From: Listeria grayi DSM 20601 | GTDB lineage: Bacteria > Bacillota > Bacilli > Lactobacillales > Listeriaceae | Direction of reading: 5' to 3' | Length of the DNA stretch: 64,000 bases | Assembly (NCBI RefSeq): GCF_000148995.1 | Contig: NZ_GL538353.1 | Location: forward strand, 124,001 to 188,000 | Shown: positions 45,350 through 53,089 of the stretch, one piece after another | Layout of the letters: each line of letters begins with the position of its first letter | How positions within the stretch are numbered: the first letter of the stretch is position 1 | Notes under the pieces: generated by a model | What the model was told of the DNA's origin: nothing | Database searches by the model: none | What the model saw: the letters and a program-made list of their open reading frames with translations, nothing else | Position numbers and translations under genes: made by a program

Positions 45350-46357
45350 ATGAATAAAAAATGGTGGATGCATCTCTTAGCGTTCTTGACAATCTGTTTT
45401 CTTGTAAGCGCCTTAACTGGATGCGGTAGTAAAACGAAGCAGACTTCCAAATCAAAGGATACAGCCGTAAAAACAAATGTGTCGATGGTAAAAGGCTTCT
45501 CCAGCATTAGTATGGTTAACTTAATGGAAAAAAACGAGAAGGGCAAGGCCGCAAATAACTATCAATTCAGCGTTGCCACTGCGCCAGATGAAGTAATGAG
45601 CAAATTGGTCACACAAGAAATCGATATTGCCGCCGTGCCGACGAATATGGCAGCTAGCCTTTATCAAAAAACAAAAGGAAATGTCGTGATGTTGGCAGTA
45701 AACACGCTCGGTGTCGTAAAAGTGGTGACAACCGATCCTTCTATCAAACGTTTAGAAGATCTGAAAGGGAAAAATGTAGTAGGTGCAGGACAAGGCGCGA
45801 TCCCGGAATATACATTCAACGATATCTTGGCTAAAAAAGGACTGAAGCCACAACAAGACTTACAAATAAGCTACAAACCAGGACATGAAGAAGTGGCAAG
45901 TCTACTTAGCTCCAATCAAGTTCAAATAGCTACATTGCCGGAACCGACTTTATCACAAGTGATGGCAACAAATAAAAAAGTTCGTGTGATCGCGGATCTG
46001 AATGCGGAATGGGAGGCCTTGCACCCCAATACCATCATGGCACAAGGTTGCGTTGTTGTAACGAAAAAGTTTTTGGAAAAACATCCTCAGGCAGTGACGC
46101 GATTTATGAAGGAGTATCAAGCATCCGCACAAAAAGTACACAGTGACTTGCAAGGAACTTCAACATTGTGTGATAAATTCAATATCATTCCTGAAAAAGT
46201 TGCCAAGACAGCGATCCCGAAATCACATCAAGTTTTTGTGACCGGAAAGGAAGCAGAAAAAAAACTCACACCGTTTTTCAAGGTTTTATATGAAGCAAAT
46301 CCGAAATCAGTAGGCGGAGCAGTTCCGGATAGTGCATTCTATTACCACCCCAAATGA
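45350..46357 (+). CDS. ABC importer substrate-binding lipoprotein, NMT1/THI5-like
   Basis: A 335-residue lipoprotein with lipobox LTGCG at residues about 22-26 and AGGAGG before the ATG. The body is of the NMT1/THI5/SsuA type (EVMSKLVTQEIDIAAVPTNMAASLYQK, LKGKNVVGAGQGAIPEYTFNDIL, VVVTKKFLEKHPQAVTRFMKEY). Relatives bind hydroxymethylpyrimidine, riboflavin, nitrate or sulfonates. It is first in a four-gene coupled operon with permease, ATPase and a ModD-like enzyme. The ligand is unknown; the ModD partner suggests a heterocyclic base or acid. Confidence 0.88.
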   Translation: MNKKWWMHLLAFLTICFLVSALTGCGSKTKQTSKSKDTAVKTNVSMVKGFSSISMVNLMEKNEKGKAANNYQFSVATAPDEVMSKLVTQEIDIAAVPTNMAASLYQKTKGNVVMLAVNTLGVVKVVTTDPSIKRLEDLKGKNVVGAGQGAIPEYTFNDILAKKGLKPQQDLQISYKPGHEEVASLLSSNQVQIATLPEPTLSQVMATNKKVRVIADLNAEWEALHPNTIMAQGCVVVTKKFLEKHPQAVTRFMKEYQASAQKVHSDLQGTSTLCDKFNIIPEKVAKTAIPKSHQVFVTGKEAEKKLTPFFKVLYEANPKSVGGAVPDSAFYYHPK

Positions 46358-47121
46358 AACCAGTACTTCAAAAAGGTCTGATCTTACTATTGTGGTTGCT
46401 GCTTTGGGAGGCGGCAGCGGCATTGATCGACAATACGCTACTATTTGTCGGTCCGTGGACGGTCTTGCGCTATCTGATCCAATTAGGAAAAGAAACTGCT
46501 TTTTATTGGACGATCTGTCATTCGCTAGGCAATATTCTCGCTGGGTTCTTCTTGGGCTTACTGCTGGGAAGCAGTTTGGCGTTGGTTACAAATACTAGCG
46601 CTTGGCTGACTGCCCTGTTTCAACCCTTAGTCAGTATGATGAAAGTAACTCCGGTTGCTTCATTTACAATGTTTGTACTAGCCTTTGTGCAATCCAGCCA
46701 CTTACCGATGATCGTTGCTTTTTTGATGGTGTTCCCGGTGATTTATGGAAATATGCAAAAAGGATTGCAGAATGTAGATCCGGCACTATTGGAAATGGCA
46801 GGGATCTTTGAATTTTCGCATTGGCAGCGATTAAGGACGATTTACTTTCCAGCTGTCTATCCCTTTTTCTATGCCGCATTCCAAACTGGGATCGGATATG
46901 CGTGGAAAGCAGGAATTACCGCTGAAGTGCTCGTTTCTCCGTTGTTAAGCATTGGTAAAAATATTGCCGATGCCAAAGTTTATTTTGACACCTTGCAACT
47001 GTTCGCATGGACGACCGTGATCATCGCAGTAAGTATTGGTGTCGAGAAAAGCTTGTCAGCGCTGCTCCGCTGGCTGATCTATCCCTTTCTTTTTCCAAAC
47101 AAAGAAGGTGAGCAATCATGA
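46354..47121 (+). CDS. ABC importer permease (SsuC/ThiX type)
   Basis: A 255-residue membrane protein with about six helices and the conserved cytoplasmic loop NVDPALLEMAGIFEFSHWQRLRTIYFPAVYPF, typical of SsuC/TauC permeases. The ATG overlaps the previous stop by four bases (ATGA). It forms the pore for the neighbouring binding protein. Confidence 0.9.
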   Translation: MKPVLQKGLILLLWLLLWEAAAALIDNTLLFVGPWTVLRYLIQLGKETAFYWTICHSLGNILAGFFLGLLLGSSLALVTNTSAWLTALFQPLVSMMKVTPVASFTMFVLAFVQSSHLPMIVAFLMVFPVIYGNMQKGLQNVDPALLEMAGIFEFSHWQRLRTIYFPAVYPFFYAAFQTGIGYAWKAGITAEVLVSPLLSIGKNIADAKVYFDTLQLFAWTTVIIAVSIGVEKSLSALLRWLIYPFLFPNKEGEQS

Positions 47122-47684
47122 TACGTTGTCAGTGCATAACGAAATCTTTTGGAGAACTGCAAGTGTTGGCACAACTGAAATGGGAAATAGGTACTAGCGG
47201 GATTTATGGCATTACAGGTCCCTCTGGCTGCGGTAAAACGACACTGGCTCGGCTGATTCTCGGTCTGGAATCACCTGACTCCGGAGAGATTGTTCTGCCT
47301 AAGGAATATCGTTTCGCAGTTATGTTCCCCGAAGATCGACTGCTACCGCAATTATCGGCTTTTGAAAATGTACGGCTCGTCTGTGATGATGAAGTGAAAA
47401 TCAAAAATCTATTTGCCGAATTGGAGATCACGACATCCAATCAAGCAGTCCAGACATTTTCCAGTGGGATGAAGCGCCGAGTCGCTCTGATTCGGGCACT
47501 CTGTTTCCCGGCTGACGGACTGCTGCTAGATGAGCCTTTCAAAGGACTGGATCGGAACATGAAGAAGAAAATGACGAGCCTTATCCAAGCCGCTAGTCAA
47601 GAGATGCCCGTCTTGCTGATTGATCATGATATAGCGTTATTAGAACAGAACTGCACGCAAATACTGTATTTGAAGAAACCATGA
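47118..47684 (+). CDS. ABC importer ATPase, short form
   Basis: A 188-residue ATPase, shorter than the usual 230-260. Walker A GPSGCGKTT, an atypical Q-loop region (FAVMFPEDRLLPQLSAFENV, with no clear glutamine), signature FSSGMKRRVALIRAL, Walker B LLLDEPFKGLD and the His of LIDHD are present. It overlaps both neighbours by ATGA junctions. Only the C-terminal tail and some spacer sequence are missing, so it should be active. Confidence 0.88.
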   Translation: MIRCQCITKSFGELQVLAQLKWEIGTSGIYGITGPSGCGKTTLARLILGLESPDSGEIVLPKEYRFAVMFPEDRLLPQLSAFENVRLVCDDEVKIKNLFAELEITTSNQAVQTFSSGMKRRVALIRALCFPADGLLLDEPFKGLDRNMKKKMTSLIQAASQEMPVLLIDHDIALLEQNCTQILYLKKP

Positions 47685-48559
47685 AGGAGAGGATTTCCTT
47701 GTTTTTTACGCAACAAGAGCTGGATTCCTTTTTAGAGGAAGACCTGCCGTATTTTGATTTAACGACATTTAGTCTAGGGATTGGCGACATAGCCGGAGAA
47801 ATTGCTTACGTGGTTCGGGAAGACTGTTTGGTTTGCGGAACGGAAGAGGTCGCGAGGCTTTTTCAGAATTGCAGCGTACAACGCAATCATTTTGTACCCT
47901 CTGGAACGAGAGTCACTGCTGGCTCGGTGATTTTAAGCGGGACTGGATCAGGAGAAAGCCTTAATCACGTTTGGAAAGTCGGACAGAATATTTTAGATCA
48001 CTGCAGTGCTATTGCCACGAAAACGAGTAAGTTTATCGACATTATGGCTGCAGCTGATTCAAAAGCTGCCTTACTGACCACTCGAAAGGGATTTCCAGGG
48101 ACAAAAAAATTAGCGACAAAGGCAATTTTAACGGGAGGAGCAATGCCGCATCGATTGGGATTATCAGAATCGATTTTGATTTTTGAACAACATCTTCATT
48201 TGTTGGGTGGCCAGCAAGCACTGGAATATAAACTTGCAAGCTTAAAATCCAAGAACTGCGAGAAAAAAATCATTGTGGAAACTTTCAATCTGACAGAAGC
48301 AGAAACATATCTTCGGTTAGGAGCAGACGGCATCCAATTCGATAAAGTTCCAGCAACCGACTTGCAGCAAGGTGCCGTATATCTGAAAAGTAAATTTCCG
48401 CAGTGCACCTTATTAGCTGCTGGCGGCATTAACGAACAGAATCTAGCAGAATATGCCAAGTGCACGATTGATGGAATCGTCACGACAAGTTTGTATCATG
48501 CAAAGCCGATTGATATTGGTGTTAAGATGATGAGAAACGAAGGAATAAAAGCGACATAA
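47681..48559 (+). CDS. modD: ModD/NadC-like phosphoribosyltransferase
   Basis: A 292-residue enzyme of the quinolinate phosphoribosyltransferase fold. The ModD signature TTRKGFPGTKKLATKAILTG and the following GGAMPHRLGLSESILIFEQH are clear. The C-terminal barrel has LLAAGGINEQNL. NadC proper makes nicotinate mononucleotide from quinolinate and PRPP; ModD is a paralogue of unsettled function, named for neighbourhood to molybdate transport. Here it is coupled to an NMT1/THI5-like importer, not a ModABC system. It may phosphoribosylate an imported heterocycle. Confidence 0.82.
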   Translation: MKERISLFFTQQELDSFLEEDLPYFDLTTFSLGIGDIAGEIAYVVREDCLVCGTEEVARLFQNCSVQRNHFVPSGTRVTAGSVILSGTGSGESLNHVWKVGQNILDHCSAIATKTSKFIDIMAAADSKAALLTTRKGFPGTKKLATKAILTGGAMPHRLGLSESILIFEQHLHLLGGQQALEYKLASLKSKNCEKKIIVETFNLTEAETYLRLGADGIQFDKVPATDLQQGAVYLKSKFPQCTLLAAGGINEQNLAEYAKCTIDGIVTTSLYHAKPIDIGVKMMRNEGIKAT

Positions 48560-48587
48560 CCATAAAAATGCCCAGCACGATCAGAGT

Positions 48588-48632
48588 CACCTAACGTCCA
48601 TTTAGCAGTACTGGACGTTAGGTGGCTTTTCG
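48588..48632 (+). terminator. Terminator of the ABC-ModD operon
   Basis: CACCTAACGTCCA and TGGACGTTAGGTG form a perfect stem, followed by GCTTTT. Confidence 0.85.
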
Positions 48633-48660
48633 TTTACACACTAATTTCTGTTACGTAGTA

Positions 48661-48720
48661 TTGCCAAAGGGAAAAAATGTGATTTAATATTGTTAACCTT
48701 TTATTTAAAAAGGTTAACAA
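48661..48720 (+). promoter_or_regulatory. Promoter with BirA (biotin) operator
   Basis: TTGCCA (48661-48666), 18 bases and TAATAT (48685-48690) form the promoter. Immediately downstream is the palindrome TTGTTAACC (48690-48698) ... GGTTAACAA (48712-48720), with 15 bases between the TTGTTAAC and GTTAACAA cores. This matches the BirA consensus TTGTTAAC-N14-16-GTTAACAA. It overlaps the transcription start, so biotinyl-AMP-BirA should block initiation when biotin is plentiful. Confidence 0.92.
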
Positions 48721-48737
48721 TTAGAGGGGGTATTATA

Positions 48738-49283
48738 GTGTCAACAAAACAAATTACTCGGAACGCTGTATTTCTAGCACTAATTATTATTGCAGGACTT
48801 GTGGCTATACCTATTCCAGGTGTTCCAGTGCCAATTGTACTTCAAAATATGATTATTATGACAACCGGCTTTTTTCTGGGGAAAAAGAATGGTTTTATAA
48901 CGGTTTTGGCCTTTCTGTTCTTCGTTTTTATCGGAATGCCGTTTTTATCCGGTGGTCGAGGTGGAGCTGCTATTTTTATTGGACCAAGTGGCGGTTATTT
49001 ACTCGGATATTTATTATCTCCTGTAATCGTAGGCTTTCTACTAGAAAAAATACAGAAAGTGAATTTTTTGCTGTTAGCTATTATCTATTTTATCGGCAGT
49101 GCACTATTGATCGATATCCTAGGTGGCTTTTCGCTGGCCTTTGCTGGAAACATATCTATTCTTAGTGGAATGAAGGCGAGTGCTACGTTTCTGCCAGTAG
49201 ATATCTTGAAAGTACTCATTGCTGCCTTTGTAAGTGCACGGCTACATAAATACAGTTATTCCGGTGAGAAAAATGCGCGTTGA
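48738..49283 (+). CDS. bioY: BioY biotin transporter S component
   Basis: A 181-residue membrane protein with six helices; the GTG at 48738 follows GAGGGGG. The BioY signature lies in GVPVPIVLQNMIIMTTGFFLGKK and in the segment RGGAAIFIGPSGGYLLGYLLSP. It takes up biotin, alone or with the shared ECF energising module. It is the first gene behind a BirA operator, the standard arrangement, and corresponds by position to B. subtilis yhfU. The next gene overlaps its end by 11 bases. Confidence 0.94.
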   Translation: MSTKQITRNAVFLALIIIAGLVAIPIPGVPVPIVLQNMIIMTTGFFLGKKNGFITVLAFLFFVFIGMPFLSGGRGGAAIFIGPSGGYLLGYLLSPVIVGFLLEKIQKVNFLLLAIIYFIGSALLIDILGGFSLAFAGNISILSGMKASATFLPVDILKVLIAAFVSARLHKYSYSGEKNAR

Positions 49284-50574
49284 TAATTGGCATGCTTTGG
49301 CCGAAAATAACGCGATCGAATGGAATAATGGCTCTTGCGTTACATATGGAGAACTTTCGGTAGCAATTGAACAAAGAAAACACCAACTGAGCCAGATGGA
49401 GGAACTATTTTTTATTATTCCAATGGGAAGAAAGTTAGAAACGATCATTGATCTTTTTGCGGTAATCGGACTGAATAAGATATTTATTCCTGTAGAGGAA
49501 AATGTCTCCGAACAAAAGCTTCGACAATTGGCGCAGCATTTTCCGGCCATTGTTGTCTTGACGGACAACGACATTTGCTTTCATGGCAAAGCAGCTTACA
49601 CAAAGTTACCGAATGATACTTTGTTTATTGCGTTCACCTCAGGAACTACGGGGGAGGAAAAAGGATTTATTCGGAATCACGCCAGTTGGGTGGCTAGCTT
49701 TGCGAGATTCCGGACAGTAAAGCAATTTGCCGGAGAGCGTGTCGCATGCTTAAGCCCTTTGAATTATACATTAGGATTGTATACCTTGTTGGAGACATTT
49801 TATTTAGGAAAGACCTTTCTTTTAGAAGCAGTATCTTTTCCAGAATTGCTAGAACAACAAAAGAGCCCGCTTGAAATTTGCGGAGTTCCCAGCATTTTTA
49901 GGCTAGCATTTCAAAAAAAGGCATTTTATTCGGATCAGCAGTTTCTATTTAACCTTGGTGGAGAAAGCTTTGATCCCTATTTAAATGAACAATTTCAAAA
50001 AAATTATCCCAATTCAAGTGTATTGACGTACTATGGAGCATCAGAAACGAGTTTTATCGCCTACCAATTTAGAAGCGGCGCGATGGATAAGGAAGCGATC
50101 TTATTTCCAGATGTCGATGTTCACATCAAGAATCCCGATGAAAATGGGATTGGAGAGATAAATATTACGAGTCCGATGACATTTTCCGGATATTATGAAT
50201 ATGGAAAAATAAATCCTGCGACTGAATTGGTTTCTACAGGAGATCTAGGCTATCTTGATCGATCTCTTGTATATTTGGGTAGAAAAGATGACCAGATCAA
50301 TCGAGGTGGCGAGAAAGTATTTGCCCAACAAGTCAAAGAACAGCTTATGGGACATCCGGAAGTGAAAGATGTGCGAGTTTCTAAAAAAGAAGACCGGGTC
50401 TTCGGGGAGAAAATCTTAGTGGATGTCGTCTGGAAAGAAACAGCGCAATCGCTGGAAGAGCTAAATAGATATTTGCAAGAAAAGACTATTAGAAAAATCA
50501 GGATAGATGAATTATATAATGTGGAAGCAATTGAATTGAGTCACAGTGGCAAAGCAAAAAGAAGGGAGAGATAA
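49273..50574 (+). CDS. Acyl-CoA/acyl-ACP ligase (ANL family), YhfT-like
   Basis: A 433-residue adenylating enzyme, slightly short for the family. AMP-binding motif LFIAFTSGTTGEEKGF is near residues 115-130; then YYGASETSF, STGDLGYLD, GRKDDQINRGGEKVF and the terminal lysine motif SHSGKAKRRER. It would activate a carboxylic acid as acyl-AMP and then thioester. In B. subtilis the BirA-controlled genes yhfU-yhfT-yhfS have the same order BioY, ligase, thiolase. The acyl substrate is unknown. Confidence 0.88.
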   Translation: MRVDNWHALAENNAIEWNNGSCVTYGELSVAIEQRKHQLSQMEELFFIIPMGRKLETIIDLFAVIGLNKIFIPVEENVSEQKLRQLAQHFPAIVVLTDNDICFHGKAAYTKLPNDTLFIAFTSGTTGEEKGFIRNHASWVASFARFRTVKQFAGERVACLSPLNYTLGLYTLLETFYLGKTFLLEAVSFPELLEQQKSPLEICGVPSIFRLAFQKKAFYSDQQFLFNLGGESFDPYLNEQFQKNYPNSSVLTYYGASETSFIAYQFRSGAMDKEAILFPDVDVHIKNPDENGIGEINITSPMTFSGYYEYGKINPATELVSTGDLGYLDRSLVYLGRKDDQINRGGEKVFAQQVKEQLMGHPEVKDVRVSKKEDRVFGEKILVDVVWKETAQSLEELNRYLQEKTIRKIRIDELYNVEAIELSHSGKAKRRER

Positions 50575-50575
50575 A

Positions 50576-51724
50576 ATGGAAGAACGTGTGGTAATCATAG
50601 ATAGTGCTCGTCTGCCAATCGGAAAATATGGTGGGATATATAGGGATGTGAAACCAGAAATATTAGGTGCTGTATTAATCAAGCAAATGCTTTCCCGTTC
50701 TTCCATAGATCCCCATGATGTCGCTGAATTGATCACTGGGAATATTGTTTCAGGAGGAGGAAACATAGCACGCAAAATTGGATTGCAAAGCGGTCTTCCT
50801 GTAGAAGTTCCTGCTTTTACAGTGGATAGACAATGCGCATCCGGCTTAGAAGCATTTACATTGGCATATGCAAAAATAAAGAGCGGTCTGGCAGCGCTCA
50901 TTATTTGTGGAGGCGTCGAAAGTACTAGCCGCGCCCCTTGGCAGATTGAACGACCAACAAATCTCTATGCAACTGCTCCGAGCATTTTAAAACGACAAGC
51001 ATTATCAACAGAAGAATATGGAGATCCCGATATGGGGATCGCTACGGAAGCCGTTGCTGAAAAGTTAAAGATCAGCAGAACAGCACAGGATGATTATGCA
51101 CGAAGAAGTCAGCAGAAATATAAGCAAGCCTATTTAAAGGGCCATTTTAAATCAGAGATATTACCCTTCGACGGGCATACAGCAGATGAATCGCCAAGGT
51201 TGGATACTACTCTAGAGAAATTAAGTAAGTTGAAACCTGTTTTTATGAATACTGGAACATTGACAGCAGGTAATAGTAGTCCATTGAATGATGGAGCCAG
51301 TTTTTCTATAGTGGCGAGCAGCTCGTATTGCGACGAACATCAGATCACACCAGACTTTGAAGTGGTTCATAGTGTATCAATAGGAGTAAACCCGAATGAG
51401 ATTGGTGTGGCACCAGTCCAAGCAATCGAAAAGCTGCTAAAAGAGGTGTCATTGAGTTATCAAGAGATCGACCGTTTTGAAATAAATGAAGCATTTTCCG
51501 CGCAAATCCTTGCATGTATCCAACTAGGTAGTTTGCCACTTGAAAAGATAAACGTTTCCGGCGGAGCTTTAGCTTTTGGACATCCATTTGGTGCAACAGT
51601 CGCTATTTTGGTACGAAGACTGATGACAGAACTGACAGAATGCGGTGGGACTTATGGTATCGTCTCGCTTTGTGTAGGCGGCGGTCAAGGGACTGCTTTG
51701 CTTATCAAGAGAATCGTGAAATGA
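50576..51724 (+). CDS. Thiolase (acetyl-CoA C-acyltransferase), YhfS-like
   Basis: A 382-residue thiolase with the complete triad: nucleophile Cys in VDRQCASGLEAF near residue 85, His in GGALAFGHPFGAT near 338 and the second Cys in VSLCVGGGQG near 368. ATG at 50576 follows GGGAGAG. The enzyme either condenses acetyl-CoA with an acyl-CoA or cleaves 3-ketoacyl-CoA. It starts 1 base after the ligase stop and its own stop overlaps the next ATG. Confidence 0.93.
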   Translation: MEERVVIIDSARLPIGKYGGIYRDVKPEILGAVLIKQMLSRSSIDPHDVAELITGNIVSGGGNIARKIGLQSGLPVEVPAFTVDRQCASGLEAFTLAYAKIKSGLAALIICGGVESTSRAPWQIERPTNLYATAPSILKRQALSTEEYGDPDMGIATEAVAEKLKISRTAQDDYARRSQQKYKQAYLKGHFKSEILPFDGHTADESPRLDTTLEKLSKLKPVFMNTGTLTAGNSSPLNDGASFSIVASSSYCDEHQITPDFEVVHSVSIGVNPNEIGVAPVQAIEKLLKEVSLSYQEIDRFEINEAFSAQILACIQLGSLPLEKINVSGGALAFGHPFGATVAILVRRLMTELTECGGTYGIVSLCVGGGQGTALLIKRIVK

Positions 51725-52041
51725 AAAAACTCTTTATAGCACAGGAAGATGTGGAACGTTATATGCTGGCTACACATTACGTTGGCTCTACATGGCCAAA
51801 GAGTTTTTTATTGACGTTATGGCAGCACTTTGAAGTAGAGGAATTAGCAGAAATAGAACATTTCTTAGTAGAACAGCATATAGAAGTATTGCAACAAATC
51901 CCATTAAACACCTACTATGACTGTCATTTAAAGCGCGTAAGTAATGTTAAAACAACAAATGGAGAAATTTGGGAGTATCAGCTAGCTATCTATCAAAATG
52001 GTTTAGTAGCTATGTGTGAAACCAAAATATATGTGAGGTAA
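51721..52041 (+). CDS. Small hot-dog-fold protein, possible non-catalytic dehydratase subunit
   Basis: A 106-residue protein whose ATG overlaps the thiolase stop. The N-terminal helices (EDVERYMLATHYVGSTWPKSFLLTLW) and C-terminal strands TYYDCHLKRVSNV, EIWEYQLAIYQNGLVAMCETKIYVR fit a single hot-dog fold, as in MaoC or FAS1-N-type dehydratase halves. No catalytic Asp/His pair like that of the next gene is seen. It is probably a partner of the next protein in a two-subunit hydratase, like mycobacterial HadA or HadC. Assignment is by pattern only. Confidence 0.6.
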   Translation: MKKLFIAQEDVERYMLATHYVGSTWPKSFLLTLWQHFEVEELAEIEHFLVEQHIEVLQQIPLNTYYDCHLKRVSNVKTTNGEIWEYQLAIYQNGLVAMCETKIYVR

Positions 52042-52044
52042 GCG

Positions 52045-52326
52045 ATGGACACATTTAATCAACACGACATGCGGTTATTTAAAGCTGTTTCTAATGATAA
52101 AAATCCGATCCATGAAAGCGGGATTGTTTTTGGAATGCAACTTATGGCATTTATGGAAGGGAAGATCACAAGCGCTCTCGGTATTCAAGAGATGCTCCAT
52201 TTTGAGTATCGCTTTTTAAAACCGCTTTACTGCGACCAATGCTTGGAATTTTCTATAAATAATAATCAGTTTGTCGTTTTTGCCAATGGTGAATGTATTG
52301 GAGAAGGAGTTGCTTATGGAAGATAA
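52045..52326 (+). CDS. MaoC-like (R)-hydratase/dehydratase, catalytic hot-dog subunit
   Basis: A 93-residue protein, shorter than the usual 130-150 for MaoC. The hallmark of (R)-specific enoyl-CoA hydratases, Asp then NPIH (SNDKNPIHESGIVFGMQLMAF), is intact at about residues 17-25, giving the catalytic Asp and His. The C-terminal strands are reduced. It would dehydrate a 3-hydroxyacyl thioester or hydrate an enoyl thioester, likely together with the hot-dog protein encoded upstream. Confidence 0.72.
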   Translation: MDTFNQHDMRLFKAVSNDKNPIHESGIVFGMQLMAFMEGKITSALGIQEMLHFEYRFLKPLYCDQCLEFSINNNQFVVFANGECIGEGVAYGR

Positions 52327-53089
52327 AGTCGTTGTGATTGCTGGCGGAACACGTGGAATCGGTGCTTCCCTGGTGGAAAGATATTTGCGGGCAGGCTATC
52401 AAGTGATCACATTTTCAAGAAAAGAAGCGCATGTTTTGGCACTGAGACAAAAATTTTTGAATGCAAGCAATCTATATGTGGAAAAAGTGGACGCTACAAA
52501 CTCGAGGGCTAGCCATCTTTTTATCAAAGAAGTGCTTCTTCCATTCAAAAAAATCGATTGTTTCTATTACAATGTGGGGATTTGCCGCGATAGAACGATG
52601 TTAAAAATGACTAACGAAGAATGGGAAGAAGTGCTGCAGACCAATTTACTGGCTAGTTTTAATTGGATCCAACAAGTATTTCGACAAATGGTCCAACAAG
52701 AGGGGAAGAAGTCCATCTATGTAATGACATCATTAGCCGGTATTGAGGGGACATTCGGACAAGTCAATTATAGCGCCAGTAAAGCTGGGCTAATCGGTCT
52801 AGCCAAATCACTAGCACTTGAAGGGGAAAAATATGGCGTGCAAGTAAATGCGATCTCCCCAGCTGCTATTACTGCGATGACAGCTCCAATGATTGAAAAG
52901 GCTAAGAAGCATGCAGAACTGACAGGTACGCCCTTTCCGGAATACTGGAATATTGGAACAAGCGATTTGTTGGCTGATACATTATACCAGTTAGACCAGA
53001 AGATAAAGGAAACTGGTAAAATATTTAGCATTAATGGGAAGCGAGTGATGATGTATGAAGAACCAGTTCGACGCGCGTACAGATGGTAA
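52316..53089 (+). CDS. FabG-like short-chain dehydrogenase/reductase
   Basis: A 257-residue SDR; its ATG overlaps the previous gene by 11 bases. Nucleotide motif GGTRGIG, then YYNVGI replacing the usual NNAG, and the Ser-Tyr-Lys triad in TSLAGIEGTFGQVNYSASKAG. This is the class that reduces 3-ketoacyl-ACP or -CoA to the 3-hydroxy compound (FabG, PhaB). In this operon it follows a thiolase and precedes an enoyl reductase, so a ketoacyl reductase role is likely. Confidence 0.88.
   Translation: MEDKVVVIAGGTRGIGASLVERYLRAGYQVITFSRKEAHVLALRQKFLNASNLYVEKVDATNSRASHLFIKEVLLPFKKIDCFYYNVGICRDRTMLKMTNEEWEEVLQTNLLASFNWIQQVFRQMVQQEGKKSIYVMTSLAGIEGTFGQVNYSASKAGLIGLAKSLALEGEKYGVQVNAISPAAITAMTAPMIEKAKKHAELTGTPFPEYWNIGTSDLLADTLYQLDQKIKETGKIFSINGKRVMMYEEPVRRAYRW

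Noticed and set aside
47681-48559. Molybdate transport operon on the strength of the ModD homologue
   Set aside because: The binding protein is NMT1/THI5-like and there is no ModA, ModB or molybdopterin gene nearby.
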